DNA of 64,000 nt from Liolophura sinensis (lineage: Eukaryota; Mollusca; Polyplacophora; Chitonida; Chitonidae). The translations under genes were made by a program, and so were the position numbers. Of this stretch, positions 10,850-21,329 are shown one piece after another. The number at the start of each line of letters is the position of its first letter. Positions within the stretch are counted from its first letter, which is position 1. Under the pieces are notes generated by a model, which was not told the origin of the DNA, did not search any database, and was given only the letters and a program-made list of their open reading frames with translations. The stretch covers positions 23,719,764 through 23,783,763 of the forward strand of contig NC_088306.1 in the NCBI RefSeq assembly GCF_032854445.1, in the 5' to 3' direction.

Positions 10850-11540
10850 GTAATATTAGCTGAGGAGTTAAATCATTCAACGGACACAGAAAACAGAATT
10901 ATTTACAGAATTATGGCTTCCAAGTGCTTTTCCCATCCCATTTTGATCTTTTTTTCCAGATCGCTTAAGAATGATGAAAATGTGAACACCGGGAAGGGAA
11001 AGAGATAAAACAGTATCTGGGTCAGAATATCAGTGTGACGTGCTCGCCGATTTTAAAGTAACTATTTACTAACAATACGCTTAAAGTGCGCTTGTGAAAA
11101 TCTAGGCACTTCTAAACGATTCAAAAAGCCTCTGTGATCAGACAACTTAATCTCCATGAGGTTCTCTTTAGTAGATCAAGTGACAGGTAGGTTATTTATC
11201 CTCTAGACCAGTTCGTAAAGTTCAGCTGTGACAATCCGTCTGTATTAGCAATTCATGAATACACCAGTGTCAATATTGCGTAAACATTCTCTAGTATGTC
11301 ACAATATTTTATCACTACAACCTCGACAACCCTGACATCCTCGATCTCATATGAAAGCTCCATCTAACAGAGATCTTTTCAGAAATGTTTTCCTTATATA
11401 AACACACAACAATAAGGATGGGTTTATGTAAGCAAAGCGGTTAGTCAACTGTACATATTCAGGTGCTACAGAGGTGAATGATTAGAGTTTACAGGCCAAG
11501 AAAACACTAACGTAAAACATGTCATTGATATAGATCATTT
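10850..11540. other. no recognisable feature
   Basis: Short frames only. It lies between copies 2 and 3 of the family 1 unit, and I found no repeat partner inside the window. Confidence 0.4.
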
Positions 11541-11715
11541 CATTTATTTCTTTATTTATTTGATTGTACTCAAGAAAATTTCACTTCATTAACGATGGCC
11601 AGCATAATAGTGGGAGGAAACCAGGCAGAGCCAGTGTGAAAACCATGGCACTGGTGAGAGGTCTCTGGGTCATTGCGCCTCGCTGGCACGCTAACAACCT
11701 CGGTCATGCATGCCT
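11541..11715 (-). mobile_element. tRNA-derived SINE, internally deleted
   Basis: Reverse-strand tail (ATTTATTTCTTTATTTATTTGATT, abbreviated) leads into CAAGAAAATTTCACTTCATTAACGATGGCCAGCATAATAGTGGGAGG (abbreviated). After AACCATGGCACTG it jumps to the head segment GGTGAGAGG...GGTCATTGCGC, so the central body is missing. Confidence 0.75.
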
Positions 11716-12159
11716 CAGATGAAATACATTAGCACTCTCCATAAATATAGTCCGATGTGTTTTTTAAATTTTTTCGACCTGGTAAAATGCATTTCGAACT
11801 TTTTTGACTCTTAACACATACAGAAGTTCTGAATTTCTAAATGACCATACATATAGTTCTATGAATGCATTCGCCAAATGAACCTTCAAACGAATAATTT
11901 GAAGCAAAAATATGAATATGAAAGACAACCGTAGAACCATTTCACACTGTTGGCACAACAGTCGAATAAACTTTCCTGAGGTGTGGTTAATGGTCTTTCA
12001 TCTGATATATACATGTACTTCACTCTAGTTTTTTCTTTGTCCTTAATGCCAATGCTCCTGTCGGGGTGAGCATTGATTCACATTGAGCATTGATTGGAGT
12101 TATAAAAACCAAAGTGATTTTGTTGCTGTATAAGTTCAGGCGCAAAACAATAAATGACT

Positions 12160-12410
12160 AGGGCCTCCGTGGCCAAGGTGGTTAGCCTGCCTCACAGGAG
12201 CCTCTCACCAATGCGGTGGCTGTGTCTTCAAGTCGAGTCCTTGCTGGCTTACTCTCTGCCGTAAGTGGGAAGCTTTGTCAGCAGCCAGTGGATGATCATG
12301 GGTTTCCCCTGGGCTCTGTCCCCGTTTCCTGCCAGCATAATGCTGGTCTCCGTCGTGTAAGACGTATGAACTATTCTTGAGTTCGGCGTAAAACACAAAT
12401 CAAATGAAAC
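12160..12410 (+). mobile_element. tRNA-derived SINE shared with copy 1
   Basis: GGGCCTCCGTGGCCAAGG head with a short deletion, CTCTCACCAATGCGGTGGCTG, then the body and the tail GAGTTCGGCGTAAAACACAA ATCAAATGAAA. It occupies the same site as the element at 1800-2035 (both follow AATAAATGACT or AACAAATGACT), so the insertion is ancestral to both copies. Confidence 0.85.
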
Positions 12411-13234
12411 TAGGGAAACGAATCTAGGAGAAATCTAGAGGTTTCGTGTCATTTATTCAAAAGGAATATTATGGGAAGTTCCCTAGGGAACGAACACCAC
12501 TGATCTGCCTGGACGCCTTGTTCCCTTGACACTGATTACAGAACACGAAAGAGAGACCAAACCCTAATAAACGAACTCCCCCGGGACGATATATAACGAC
12601 CTGTTGGGAACGTTACAATTAGCTGGCTAGGATAAATTGGCTCGTAGAGCTGACCAATACCTTACCACTCCAGACGGAACACGGAGACGTCTCCTAAACT
12701 CTGCAAAGGGTGGGCTTTGCTAAGAGTGCATGGCGTGCGAGTCAGCCGCTAAGTGACCGTTAGGCGACATTGATCGACCTAAGGATGATCTTAGACTCCA
12801 GCATCAGGAAATGTTATAACCAAATGCAATACATCATGAAACAAAAAGCGCCAAGAGAGAGATGCGAGAATAAATGTAGACAGAGAAAAAACTATATTTG
12901 ATGGCGTATGTTAATGGGAAGAACGACAAGGGACTTTGGATGGAAGTCGATTGATCTGTATTGTTTTGACTTCCTTCGTTTTTCCGAGTTGGGATTTCGG
13001 TTATATGAAAGAAAAATGTAAAACGAAATGAGACAGAAATTTTCACGCCAGAAGCATGAAGGGACAAAAACATATCTCCGATGTTGTGCCCCAAGCTGCG
13101 ACGCATGCGCATTTGAAAAATACATACCCGATCAATGCCTAGACAGTTCAAAGATGAAGACAAATGTTACATTGTAATTTTAAATACAAGAACACCAACG
13201 AAAAGAATAACACTGCCCTCTGAAACAACTGATC

Positions 13235-13310
13235 ATACATGACAGAATGAATGATTGTGGCATACCTTCGGCAATATTATAGCCATATCTTGGCGGGAAG
13301 AAACCATCAA
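13235..13310. mobile_element. fragment of a TGAATGAATGA-type mollusc SINE
   Basis: ACAGAATGAATGATTGTGGC followed by CTTCGGCAATATTATAGCC. It is paralogous to the fragment at 3020-3092 within the duplicated unit. Confidence 0.55.
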
Positions 13311-13447
13311 AGAGCAAAGGGTTTTGATGCAGTAATTGGGTGGTTAGAGACGAACTTTCTTACTAAAGAACTTTCCCACTTGTGACGCACAGATATGCAT
13401 ACCATATTGGTGGAATAGAAGTGGCCTTCAACGAACGTTAGACTAAC

Positions 13448-13715
13448 TTTATTTATTTATTTTATTTATTTGATTGGTGTTTTAAGCCGTACTCAAGAAT
13501 ATTTCACTTATATGACGGCGGCCAGCATTATGGTGGGTGGAAACCGGACAGAGCCCGGGGGAAGCCCACAACCATGTTTTCTGGAAGACCTTCCCACGTA
13601 CGGCCAACGTGGGCCAACGTGAGCTGGACTTGAACTCACAGCAACCAGATTGGTGCAAGACTCCTGGGTCATTACTGTGCGCTAACGTGCTAACAAACTG
13701 AGCCACGGAGGCCCC
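13448..13715 (-). mobile_element. full-length tRNA-derived SINE
   Basis: The reverse strand reads from the tail (TTTATTTGATTGGTGTTTTA, AGCCGTACTCAAGAATATTT) through the body (GACGGCGGCCAGCATTATGG) to the head. The head carries the complement of the B box (GGACTTGAACTCACAG) and ends CTGAGCCACGGAGGCCCC. The same point in copy 2 (about 7070) has no SINE, so it inserted after the duplication. Confidence 0.9.
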
Positions 13716-14677
13716 GACGAACTTCTTCGATCGCTAACTGTCCCACGAGGGCCCCACAGACAGTAAGACAGGAATGTACCAATTCCTTGTCAAATACCGT
13801 GATTGAACCCGTAACTGAAAGACGAGTGAATTTAATCATGCACTCGGCCTCGAAAATTTTTCATCATGCAACGTGTGTATTTCCTCTAAATTGATTGTCT
13901 TGGTTGTAGAGAATAATGGTGTTAGCACGTGGACTGGGCAGATAAAGAAGAGCATACAACAATGCAAACTGAACTTAAACGGGAAATTCCTTTATGTCAC
14001 ACATTTTAACCTGCAGATCAAATAAGGATCAGACGTGATGAATGGCCTGTTCACGGGAAAGCACGAGGTCTAGCGAATCTCACGCGTGTAGTTCAGACAG
14101 CTGAGCAACAGTGGTGTTGTCGTTTTGTCTAATTTTAGCCAGGTTGATCAATACGGACACAGTGCTCAGTGACGGTCAGGTTCAGTTTAGATTCGGCTGA
14201 TACCAAACATTTTAATATTGGCAGAAACTGATAGCGTAATTACTGGTGGACCCACTGAAAAAGTATTGATTGAAAAAGCAACATAAGCGTAATTACAATC
14301 ACACTTGAATTCCCACAAAGATTACGTCACATGTTGTCAGGAATTTACCGCGGAATTTACTTCACATCAAGTTTATTTCCAATTCATTTTAGAGTGTTCA
14401 AACAAACTTCGCTGTTTACAGGCATGTTTTTTTTTTTTGCATTCATGATTATGGCTAAACGCCACATGGGTAACGTTTCAGCCATATAGTGTCGATTTAT
14501 TCATCAAAAAGGTATTTTACAGCATACAGACGTTGAAGGCAGGGATAACATAAAAATATCCCTTCAGATTGAACGCAGAACATCAATTTAAAAGTCCTTT
14601 ATATAGAGACACTGAAAGTTTAGCAGAGTGCGTTTTTGTCCATATAAAGCAAATTCGCGTAAAGCCTCTTGGCAGCG

Positions 14678-14767
14678 ATCAATATGAAGGCCATTGCCAT
14701 CCGTCAACATGTTTTGGAGCTGCCGATGGGCACAGTACGTCAAAGCGACAATATTTATTCGGGTTAA
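14678..14767 (+). repeat. single intact 84-bp unit, progenitor form
   Basis: CGATCAATATGAAGGCCATT to AGCGACAATATTTATTCGGG. An ATG at 14684 opens a 27-codon frame ending YSG-stop at 14765-14767, identical in plan to the last unit of the expanded array. CAATAT occurs at both edges (14680-14685 and 14749-14754), a plausible slippage microhomology for the expansion seen in copy 2. Confidence 0.9.
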
Positions 14768-15155
14768 ATTACCTCCCTTCAGAGAAGTCCATACCGGCTT
14801 GATGCTATAGAGGGCGTGAGAGGAATTACCTGACACCGATTATTCATCCAGCCTTTGATCCGACCAAATTGTCCTAAATGGGACAAAATTGGCCACGTCT
14901 GTTTGACGAATGTGGAGACTTTCCAGGCAGAGCGTTTTAAGTGTATAGAACAATTACTCATTGAAAGTAAATGCTGGCCACGTTGGCATCCCTGTTTTTA
15001 AGTCGGCCATGATTGATCGGTCGGTTTTTCAGCCCAAGAATCCCGTCGGCAACCATTTACTTAACGCCCTTTCCCTGCTGGCTCCTCCAGATACATAAAC
15101 CGTGTAAATTTAAGTTGAGGGCTATGTAACAATAGTTACAGTCGGCGTAGTTTGA

Positions 15156-15502
15156 GTGAGTCTGAGTGAGTGAGTGCTTGGGGTTTAACGTCGTACTCAA
15201 CAATTTTTCAGTCATATGACGAAGAAGGAATCCTTAGGGTGTATGTAATGTACCTCCTTGTTGCAGGACGGATTTCCACCGCACTTTTATCTAGTCCTGC
15301 TTCACCGAGACGACAGGTGAGTGGCAAGTAAGCCATATTGATACGGGTTAACCAGTCGTTGCACTTTCCCCTTCATGCTGAACTCCAAGAGAGGAAGTTA
15401 CAAATTCCTCTTTTAAAGTCCTAGGTGTGAATCGACCCAGGATTGATCCTGGATCTACCGCTCCCGAATCGGACGCTCTACCAACTGTGCTACCAACGGC
15501 GG
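15156..15502 (-). mobile_element. second SINE type, tRNA head on minus strand, with target-site duplication
   Basis: The tail is GTGAGTCTGAGTGAGTGAGT, followed by GGGGTTTAACGTCGTACTCA and TTTTTCAGTCATATGACGA. The distal end, read in reverse, is a tRNA-like head (GTTGGTAGAGCGTCCGATTC, B-box-like GGATCAATCC). GTCGGCGTAGTTTGA (15141-15155) and GTCGGCGTCGTTTGA (15503-15517) flank it. Copies 1 and 2 have only GGCGTCGTTTGAAGTA here, the empty site. Confidence 0.9.
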
Positions 15503-16259
15503 GTCGGCGTCGTTTGAAGTACGGTGAACAGCTATATGAATAGTCCAGTGATACCGACTTTAATAGCAGTGTTCTGTAGGCTCACGAGACTATACACACT
15601 TTTTCGTTGTTACGATTTGCTGGTAAACAAGAAAGTCTTACAATGTGTGCTGTAGAATGTTTCGGCTGTATTCATCATAGTGACTTCGCCAGTGGTCAAG
15701 AACCTATGACACGACCGAGTATATAGGGAGGATATGGCTTCATACTCTCTATTCCAAAAGGCCGGATGATTCGCCACACGCAATGAGGCAAGCACTGATA
15801 TTTTCTTACGAACAAATCGAGCTAACACTAATGAATGTTGTAAGAAAGGGTTCGGGGCAGCATAATCCGGTTTAGAGTTTGTGACGGTAAGATCAAACAA
15901 CCTAGTAAAGTTATGTATATGTAGGTACATCCTAGAAGGCTAATGATGGATCCTGCAACGGATTGTCTGCTCAACCATGAATAGGCTCTCTTTGGGCAGT
16001 TTTTGTCTTCTTTTTCTCTACACTGATAAAGGGATTTCTGCGACCTTTTATTGGAACCCCTGATGAAAAGAGATGCTTATAAGTACCATTAGAGGTTTTT
16101 TTAATTACCTAGCTATACAGTGCACTTGGATTAAATTGTAGACATGGCATAGGACTATTGTCCGCCCTCTGTCTTACAACCACCCCCTCCCCTCCCCCAA
16201 AAAAAAAGATTTCAATCTTATTACTCGCTGTTTTGTGTGGAATGGAAAAAGACATTTCG

Positions 16260-16534
16260 TTAGGAGAATTTACCATACATTGCACATGCACTAAGATAAA
16301 CCCATTGCCGTTCAACAAACAGTAAAATTACAACTGTGTTGCAGGGAAGAAATTATTTGAAAAGCTGTGAATGTGAAATAAAGTGTCAAAATAACATCGA
16401 TGGATCTTCATAATATTAAAAGGTTAAAACTGACGATCAATGAAAGGAAATAGTTCTGTGTACGGTTAAAAATTTTAACGTTGACAGAATACAGACTCAT
16501 AAACGTTTTGAGGAGAGATCATACCATCCATTCC
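16260..16534. other. no recognisable feature
   Basis: Short AT-rich spacer between the end of copy 3 and a truncated SINE. Confidence 0.4.
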
Positions 16535-16674
16535 AGCAACCTGCGGATGGTCGTGGGTTTCCCCCGGGCTCTGCCCGGTTTCCACCAACCATAATGCTAG
16601 CCGCCGTCGTATAAATGAAATATTATTGACTACGGCGTAAAACACCAATCAAATAAATAAATAAATAAATAAAT
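16535..16674 (+). mobile_element. 5'-truncated tRNA-derived SINE
   Basis: It starts within the body at CAGCAACCTGCGGATGGTCG and runs to the tail ACGGCGTAAAACACCAATCA followed by (AATA)n. The head with the A and B boxes is absent. Confidence 0.9.
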
Positions 16675-16955
16675 CATACGATCCAGGTTTTCGCATGCCA
16701 TGACATTTTTTATTTTTTTACCTTTTTATTCAGCATAACCTCTCAAGTGAGTTTCAATAACATTTGTGCCTTGACTGTTTGTCGGTCCGTGACGACACAT
16801 CCGGGGGTGTAGGATGTCTGAACATAAAACATTTATTTTCTCCGCAGAAAATACTTGCAGAGTTAAGAATCTCTCTGGAATTTAGCCATTACTGCCAGAG
16901 CAACGTTCCTGTCTTACCAGACGACAACATACGAGCGCGTCTTTCCGTGGATAGA

Positions 16956-17023
16956 CCAATCAGATCTGAGTTCCTAAAGTGACAGCCAAGCAAATCTCTC
17001 TCTGTTCGGCTCGGTATAAAAAG
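16956..17023 (+). promoter_or_regulatory. CCAAT plus TATA promoter-like pair
   Basis: CCAATCAGA at 16956-16964 lies 50 bp before TATAAAAAG at 17015-17023, a spacing typical of a strong RNA polymerase II core promoter or an LTR U3 region. The flanking context (TCTGTTCGGCTCGG before the TATA box) is GC-rich relative to its surroundings. Whether it is a host promoter or a solo LTR cannot be decided from this sequence alone. Confidence 0.45.
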
Positions 17024-17029
17024 AACTTT

Positions 17030-17890
17030 TGGTAGATGGTGGCCGGGAGAGGCGGTAAATCGCAAGCAGATCCAAAACCACCCAACGGGAAGTAAAACTC
17101 TTCAAGGTTTAGCAAGCCTAGCAGTCTCTACACTGAGAATCTCTCGCTCACTGAAAACGGATGACCATTCAGTTTGGCGTGTCGCTAAACTAGTCATGGG
17201 GATCATCCAGTTTTTAGGGAACATTTTTGGGAGCATCCAGTTTTACTTTGGAGAATTATTCCACTGTGAACTTATGGCTAGCCGGAGAACTCAACTCAAT
17301 ATGATAGTGAAGATCATTCAATTTGGTTTTTCGCTAAACTAGTCCTGAGGATTATCCAGTCTCTGAGGAACATTGTGGGGACCATCCATTGTTTGGGACA
17401 ATACCTCCACTGCGAATTCTCAACTGGATTGTTGCTAGCCCCTAGGACTGTCCAATCATTTGGATTGAGTTATCATTTAGTTTGGAGTTGGCAAGCTAGT
17501 TTTAGTTATTATTCAGTGTCTGAGGAATGGTTAGGGGACCAGAAATTTCTGCTGAACTGAGGCTAGCACTGTGGGACTCATGAGTGATCGTTGCATCATT
17601 GTTAGGCTAGACTCAGTGTACAAGTGACAATTTATTGGTTTAGGATTGGATTCAGAACGCCGGCTATGAGCACTACATTCGGAACTTGAGGCTACAAACT
17701 AAAACACCACAGGATTTTGCCCATAACTCTGAACTAAAACTGTTTAGAGCCTTTAATGTACATGTGTTATCTAAACCAGGGATCCATAATAATGTATATA
17801 AATTTTATGTTGAACATTGGAGCTGTGTGTCATATTAGAATAAAATCTCCACTCAAGTTTGCAGCTGAAATTCTGCATTGGTCTTACTTC
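17030..17890 (+). mobile_element. possible solo LTR or promoter-proximal leader with internal repeats
   Basis: Downstream of the TATA box lies a non-coding stretch with an imperfect direct repeat. ACCATTCAGTTTGGCGTGTC GCTAAACTAGTC (abbreviated) near 17164 recurs as ATCATTCAATTTGGTTTTTC GCTAAACTAGTC near 17314. In both cases GGGAACATT or GAGGAACATT and a CATCCA motif follow. AATAAA occurs at 17839-17844. A TATA-to-AATAAA span of about 0.8 kb without a gene would fit a long LTR, but I found no matching second LTR, primer-binding site or polymerase gene in the window. A 5' untranslated exon is the alternative. Confidence 0.3.
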
Positions 17891-17960
17891 TTAGTAGTTT
17901 GAATACCCAGAGGATATTACCCATATATAGCAGTGTCTCCCTCTACCGGAAGATCTTGCG

Positions 17961-18562
17961 TAATCAATCAGTGTAATTTCTAATATGATTCAATAACCCC
18001 GGATGAAGGTTACAAGATGAGCAATCTGACACAGGAGCCCTGGGATGAAGGTTTCAAATGTGCCGTCTGACACAGGAGCTTGGGATGAAGGTTACAAGAT
18101 GAGCCGTCTGACCCAGGAACCCTGGATGAAGTTACAGGATAAGTCGTCTGACAATCAATCAGTGATCAATCAGTGTAATTTCTAATATGATTCAATAAAC
18201 CCGAATGAAGGTTACAAGATGAGCAATCTGACACAGGAGCCCTGGGATGAAGGTTACAAGATGAGCCGTCTGACCCAGGAGCCCTGGATAAAGGTTACAG
18301 GATAAGTCGTCTGACACAGGAGCCCCGGATGAAGGTTACAGGATGAGCCGTCTGACACAGGAGCCCTGGGATGAAGGTTACAAGATGAGCCGTCTGACAC
18401 AGGAGCCCTGGGATGAAGGTTACAAGATGAACTGTCTGACACAGGAGCCCTGGGATGAAGGTTACAAGATGAGCTGTCTGACACCGGAGCCCCGGATGAA
18501 GGTTACAAGATGAGCCGTCTGACACAGGAGCCCTGGGATGAAGGTTACAAGATGGGCCGTCT
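17961..18562 (+). repeat. 41-42 bp minisatellite, forward arm
   Basis: Unit GGATGAAGGTTACAAGATGA GCCGTCTGACACAGGAGCCCTG (written in two parts). A unique leader (TAATTTCTAATATGATTCAA) at about 17969 precedes four units, then recurs at about 18177 before some nine more units. The array with its leader was therefore duplicated as a whole. Frames through it (for example repeats of SDSSSCNLHPRAPV on the minus strand) are shadows. Confidence 0.95.
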
Positions 18563-18857
18563 GCCGTTTGATTATGTAAATCGTCAAGGTCATAACAGGA
18601 TTCAGAAATTCCTTTTAAAATCTCTGACATATGGTTTCTAGTAGTTTGTTCTTGTATAGAGATCCATTGGAGTTTCTCAAGAGACGGCTGCTATTCGACA
18701 GCATTTGATTACTCCCAGATTCCCACATGTATCCACTGTAACTTCAGCAAAATGTATATAAGTTACAGCGATGTCTCGCTCGCTAGCTGGCAAGAGAAAC
18801 CCCAGACGTCTAGTATTATCCCGTTAAGAGACGATGTGGCGAAGAAGGCTGGTGGGA

Positions 18858-19012
18858 GATCTGAGTGGTCCCAAGGCTCGTGTGTCAGACGGCTCATGTT
18901 GTAACCTTCATCCGCGGGCTCTTGTGTCAGACGGTTCATGTTGTAACCTTCATCCCAGGGCTCCTGTGTCAGACAGCTCAAATTGTAACCTTCATTTGGG
19001 GTTACTGAATCT
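18858..19012 (-). repeat. same minisatellite, inverted arm
   Basis: About three units in reverse orientation (TGTGTCAGACGGCTCATGTT GTAACCTTCATCC). They end in TTTGGGGTTACTGAATCTTA, the reverse complement of the forward arm's leader GATTCAATAACCCC. Leader plus array are thus mirrored around a roughly 300-bp centre (18563-18857), forming a large inverted repeat. Confidence 0.9.
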
Positions 19013-19039
19013 TAACTCTTAATTTCCCTTACCGTCGAA

Positions 19040-20560
19040 AACTTTGTTAGCTTCTGATAGCATTTTGATAACCCACTGGACCTAGTTTAGCACGCTTCTA
19101 TGATACTAGGTTTCTTGTCTCCAGTATATATTTAAATAAAGGTAAGAGTCATCACCAATATTCCATCACTAAATCGAGTTCTCAATATTACACATTACTG
19201 TATGTAAGTCTATGAACAAAAGGCTTCTGAGTAACATTGCGGTCCTCTCACAAGCCTGCATTAAGGGTATTCTCAGATCACAGTTGTATGTTGTCCATAA
19301 GTTGGATGTCCGGAATCTAACAAAATTAATGCCACTGACTTGCGTCAATAAATATATAAAGTCGCCCAGTTAACCGTTGCTCTGTGGGCAGGCGCATTTT
19401 CCAAGAAATCTGATACAAGATCTTAATAATAATATTGTAAAACAAATAATATTTTAAACGTAATTGAGACACGGCAAACCCTTTATTACTCAGATATTAG
19501 CTTACACAGCGAAATATAACCGAATTCGATGCGTCATTTGGAGACAAATGACTGCTTAAAATGGGAGGTATTGATGTTCACGCCGCGAGCAAAAGTTTTA
19601 ATGTTGTGTCCCACAATTTATAAATATTGTGTTACTCCAGAAAAGTTCCCAAAATTTTTTTGTAGAAATTATTCTCACCGCTCAGGGCGGCTTCAGTGTT
19701 CTCGATTATAGCCAACAGCGTCGAATGAGTCAAGATTTTGCCAATACTTAACATTTTTTCAGTCACAAGGACGACGAGGAACCATTGGGTGTGCAGCAGG
19801 GCGAGTCCATGCCGCCAAAGTGATGCCGTCAATGACATATCATGCCGAAGATACCAGAGAAATTAAATCCACCCGGTGACATTATACGGACAACGGGCCA
19901 ACCAGTCCTGTTGCCTTGCTCTGACTCCTCAGTGCTGAGAAACAAGTGCCATTTTTAAAGTCTCCCCTTTGGTATGGCCCAACGCAGGTGCGATCCCGAG
20001 TCTCCCGACTTCAAGGCGGACGCTGTAACCATTAGGCCACCGAAGCGGTCGGCTCCATGAAAGGATGAAAGGAAAATATGTATTTGTATCCTATCTGTGG
20101 AGGACCGTTAAAAATTCTGGGGCCCGAAATTATATCTGAATCACCGCCAAAATTATATCCAATGTTGCTTAGCTGATGACCACAGGCCTACGTACAACAA
20201 CAACGACAATGTGTTACATGACAAATTGTCACAGGTAACCCATGAAGTCTGGCTGCTTAAATAGTCTGGCTGTTGCAACCCAACGCCAGCAGACAAAACA
20301 CCATTGGTGGGTATAATTGAAAAAGAATACAAATAAATACCACTGAAGGTCTGAAATCAGCAAGAATTTTAACACACTCTACATTGTTTTCACCTTCTTA
20401 CTGATGATTTAAATGATAATAAATAATTGCCCATTATCATTATCTAACACCTTTGCTGGAGTGCCATTCATTTGCGTGCAATTATTTGATTGTTTAAATC
20501 GTCAGTCATTCGAATTCTACTGCTTGGGAAGAAAATGCTTTAGTGGGGAAATTATGCCCA
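19040..20560 (+). repeat. segmental duplication, family 2, block S copy I
   Basis: Aligns over about 1.5 kb with 25960-27450 in the same orientation, via CCAAGAAATCTGATACAAGATC, AGGCGGACGC and AATTATTTGATTGTTTAAAT (excerpted). It includes a minus-strand SINE (19725-20055) that is shared with the partner copy, so the SINE is older than the duplication. No coding frame is conserved between the two copies. Confidence 0.85.
19725..20055 (-). mobile_element. second SINE type (tRNA head), old copy
   Basis: TTTTTCAGTCACAAGGACGA to AACGGGCCAACCAGTCCTGT to CAAGTGCCATTTTTAAAGTC. The distal end, read in reverse, is a tRNA-like head (CTAATGGTTACAGCGTCCGC, B-box-like GGGATCGCACC). Same family as 15156-15502. 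Confidence 0.75.
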
Positions 20561-21088
20561 GCTCTGCTTGTCTACAGGTTTAAATACGTTTTCAATTTAC
20601 ACACATTATACTGTAGTCAATGTCTTCAATGCAAACTATAGTTCATGTAACTTCTGTTTATTACCGGTGTCAGTCATCCTCTACTGTTTACCTTGTTTAG
20701 TCTTTCATCATGTTAGAATATCCTGCCATTATTTTTATCACACGTTTTCTGAGGTTACAAAGTCAGTAATTTACGCGAGGCCTAGAGGAAGAGCTCCAGG
20801 CTCAGATCACTGTGACCTCAATGGCGGTCATTCCACACATAATTTGCCGACGAATCAGAAGCAGGTTACAGATTTCCAACGGACGGATTATATTGGCCTC
20901 CACTGCGAACTTCCGGAATACGGCCCAGGGCCAGTCACCTCAATCTGGTTAATAAGGCAACTGTGAAATAGCTTTATTCGCCCGATGAGCTTACGTAAAT
21001 TGGAGTCGGGTTTCGCGGTGATGAAAACCAACACATTAGCAGCGCATCTCTAGAGGCAGGTGCCTTGTGTAGAAATGAGACGACGGCA

Positions 21089-21193
21089 ATGAACTGCGGT
21101 TGTTTGGAAGCTGTCTGGGCGGTAGTTCTTCTGTCAGTAAAGACTGTATACTGTCAATACACAAAAAGCGGTCCAGATACACCTTTGATATAG
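21089..21193 (+). CDS. 34-codon frame resembling a signal-peptide exon
   Basis: The ATG at 21089 opens a frame beginning MNCGCLEAVWAVVLLSVKTV with a central hydrophobic run, a likely cleavage site near VYC-QY, and a stop TAG at 21191-21193. It could be a first exon of a secreted or membrane protein that splices out before the stop, but no strong donor is visible in it. No homologue is recognised. It lies in a single-copy stretch between duplicated blocks. Chance occurrence of such a short hydrophobic frame is quite possible. Confidence 0.15.
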   Translation: MNCGCLEAVWAVVLLSVKTVYCQYTKSGPDTPLI

Positions 21194-21329
21194 AAATCGA
21201 AGTGAAGACCGTCTCCGGCGTGTGGCCACCCTGCCTAGCTTACATTACGAGTTGCATTAGGCACCAGAGCATTAGACTGGTGTTGGATTTGTGGAGGGGT
21301 CATTTGTGTCTTGCAAGCCAATGTTGATG

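Larger units (their letters stand above)
6940..10850 (+). repeat. segmental duplication, family 1, copy 2
   Basis: Contains the middle and right parts of the family 1 unit, from GCATACCATATTGGTAGAAG onward, but lacks the left part found in copies 1 and 3. It carries a private SINE (7962-8230), and the 84-bp sequence has expanded to 21 units. Confidence 0.8.
11770..16260 (+). repeat. segmental duplication, family 1, copy 3
   Basis: The most complete copy. It holds the left part (11770-13310), middle (13360-14190) and right part (14200-16260). Private insertions are the SINEs at 13448-13715 and 15156-15502. It retains a single intact 84-bp unit at 14678-14767. Confidence 0.8.

Noticed and set aside
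18254-18630. Cysteine-rich repeat proteins on the minus strand
   Set aside because: Shadows of the 41-42 bp minisatellite. Frames shift between units because 41 and 42 bp units are mixed.
20568-20966. 132-codon plus-strand frame
   Set aside because: No ATG start at its beginning, no recognisable domain, no paralogue in the duplicated block, and length within chance for the window. An internal exon cannot be excluded, but nothing supports it.
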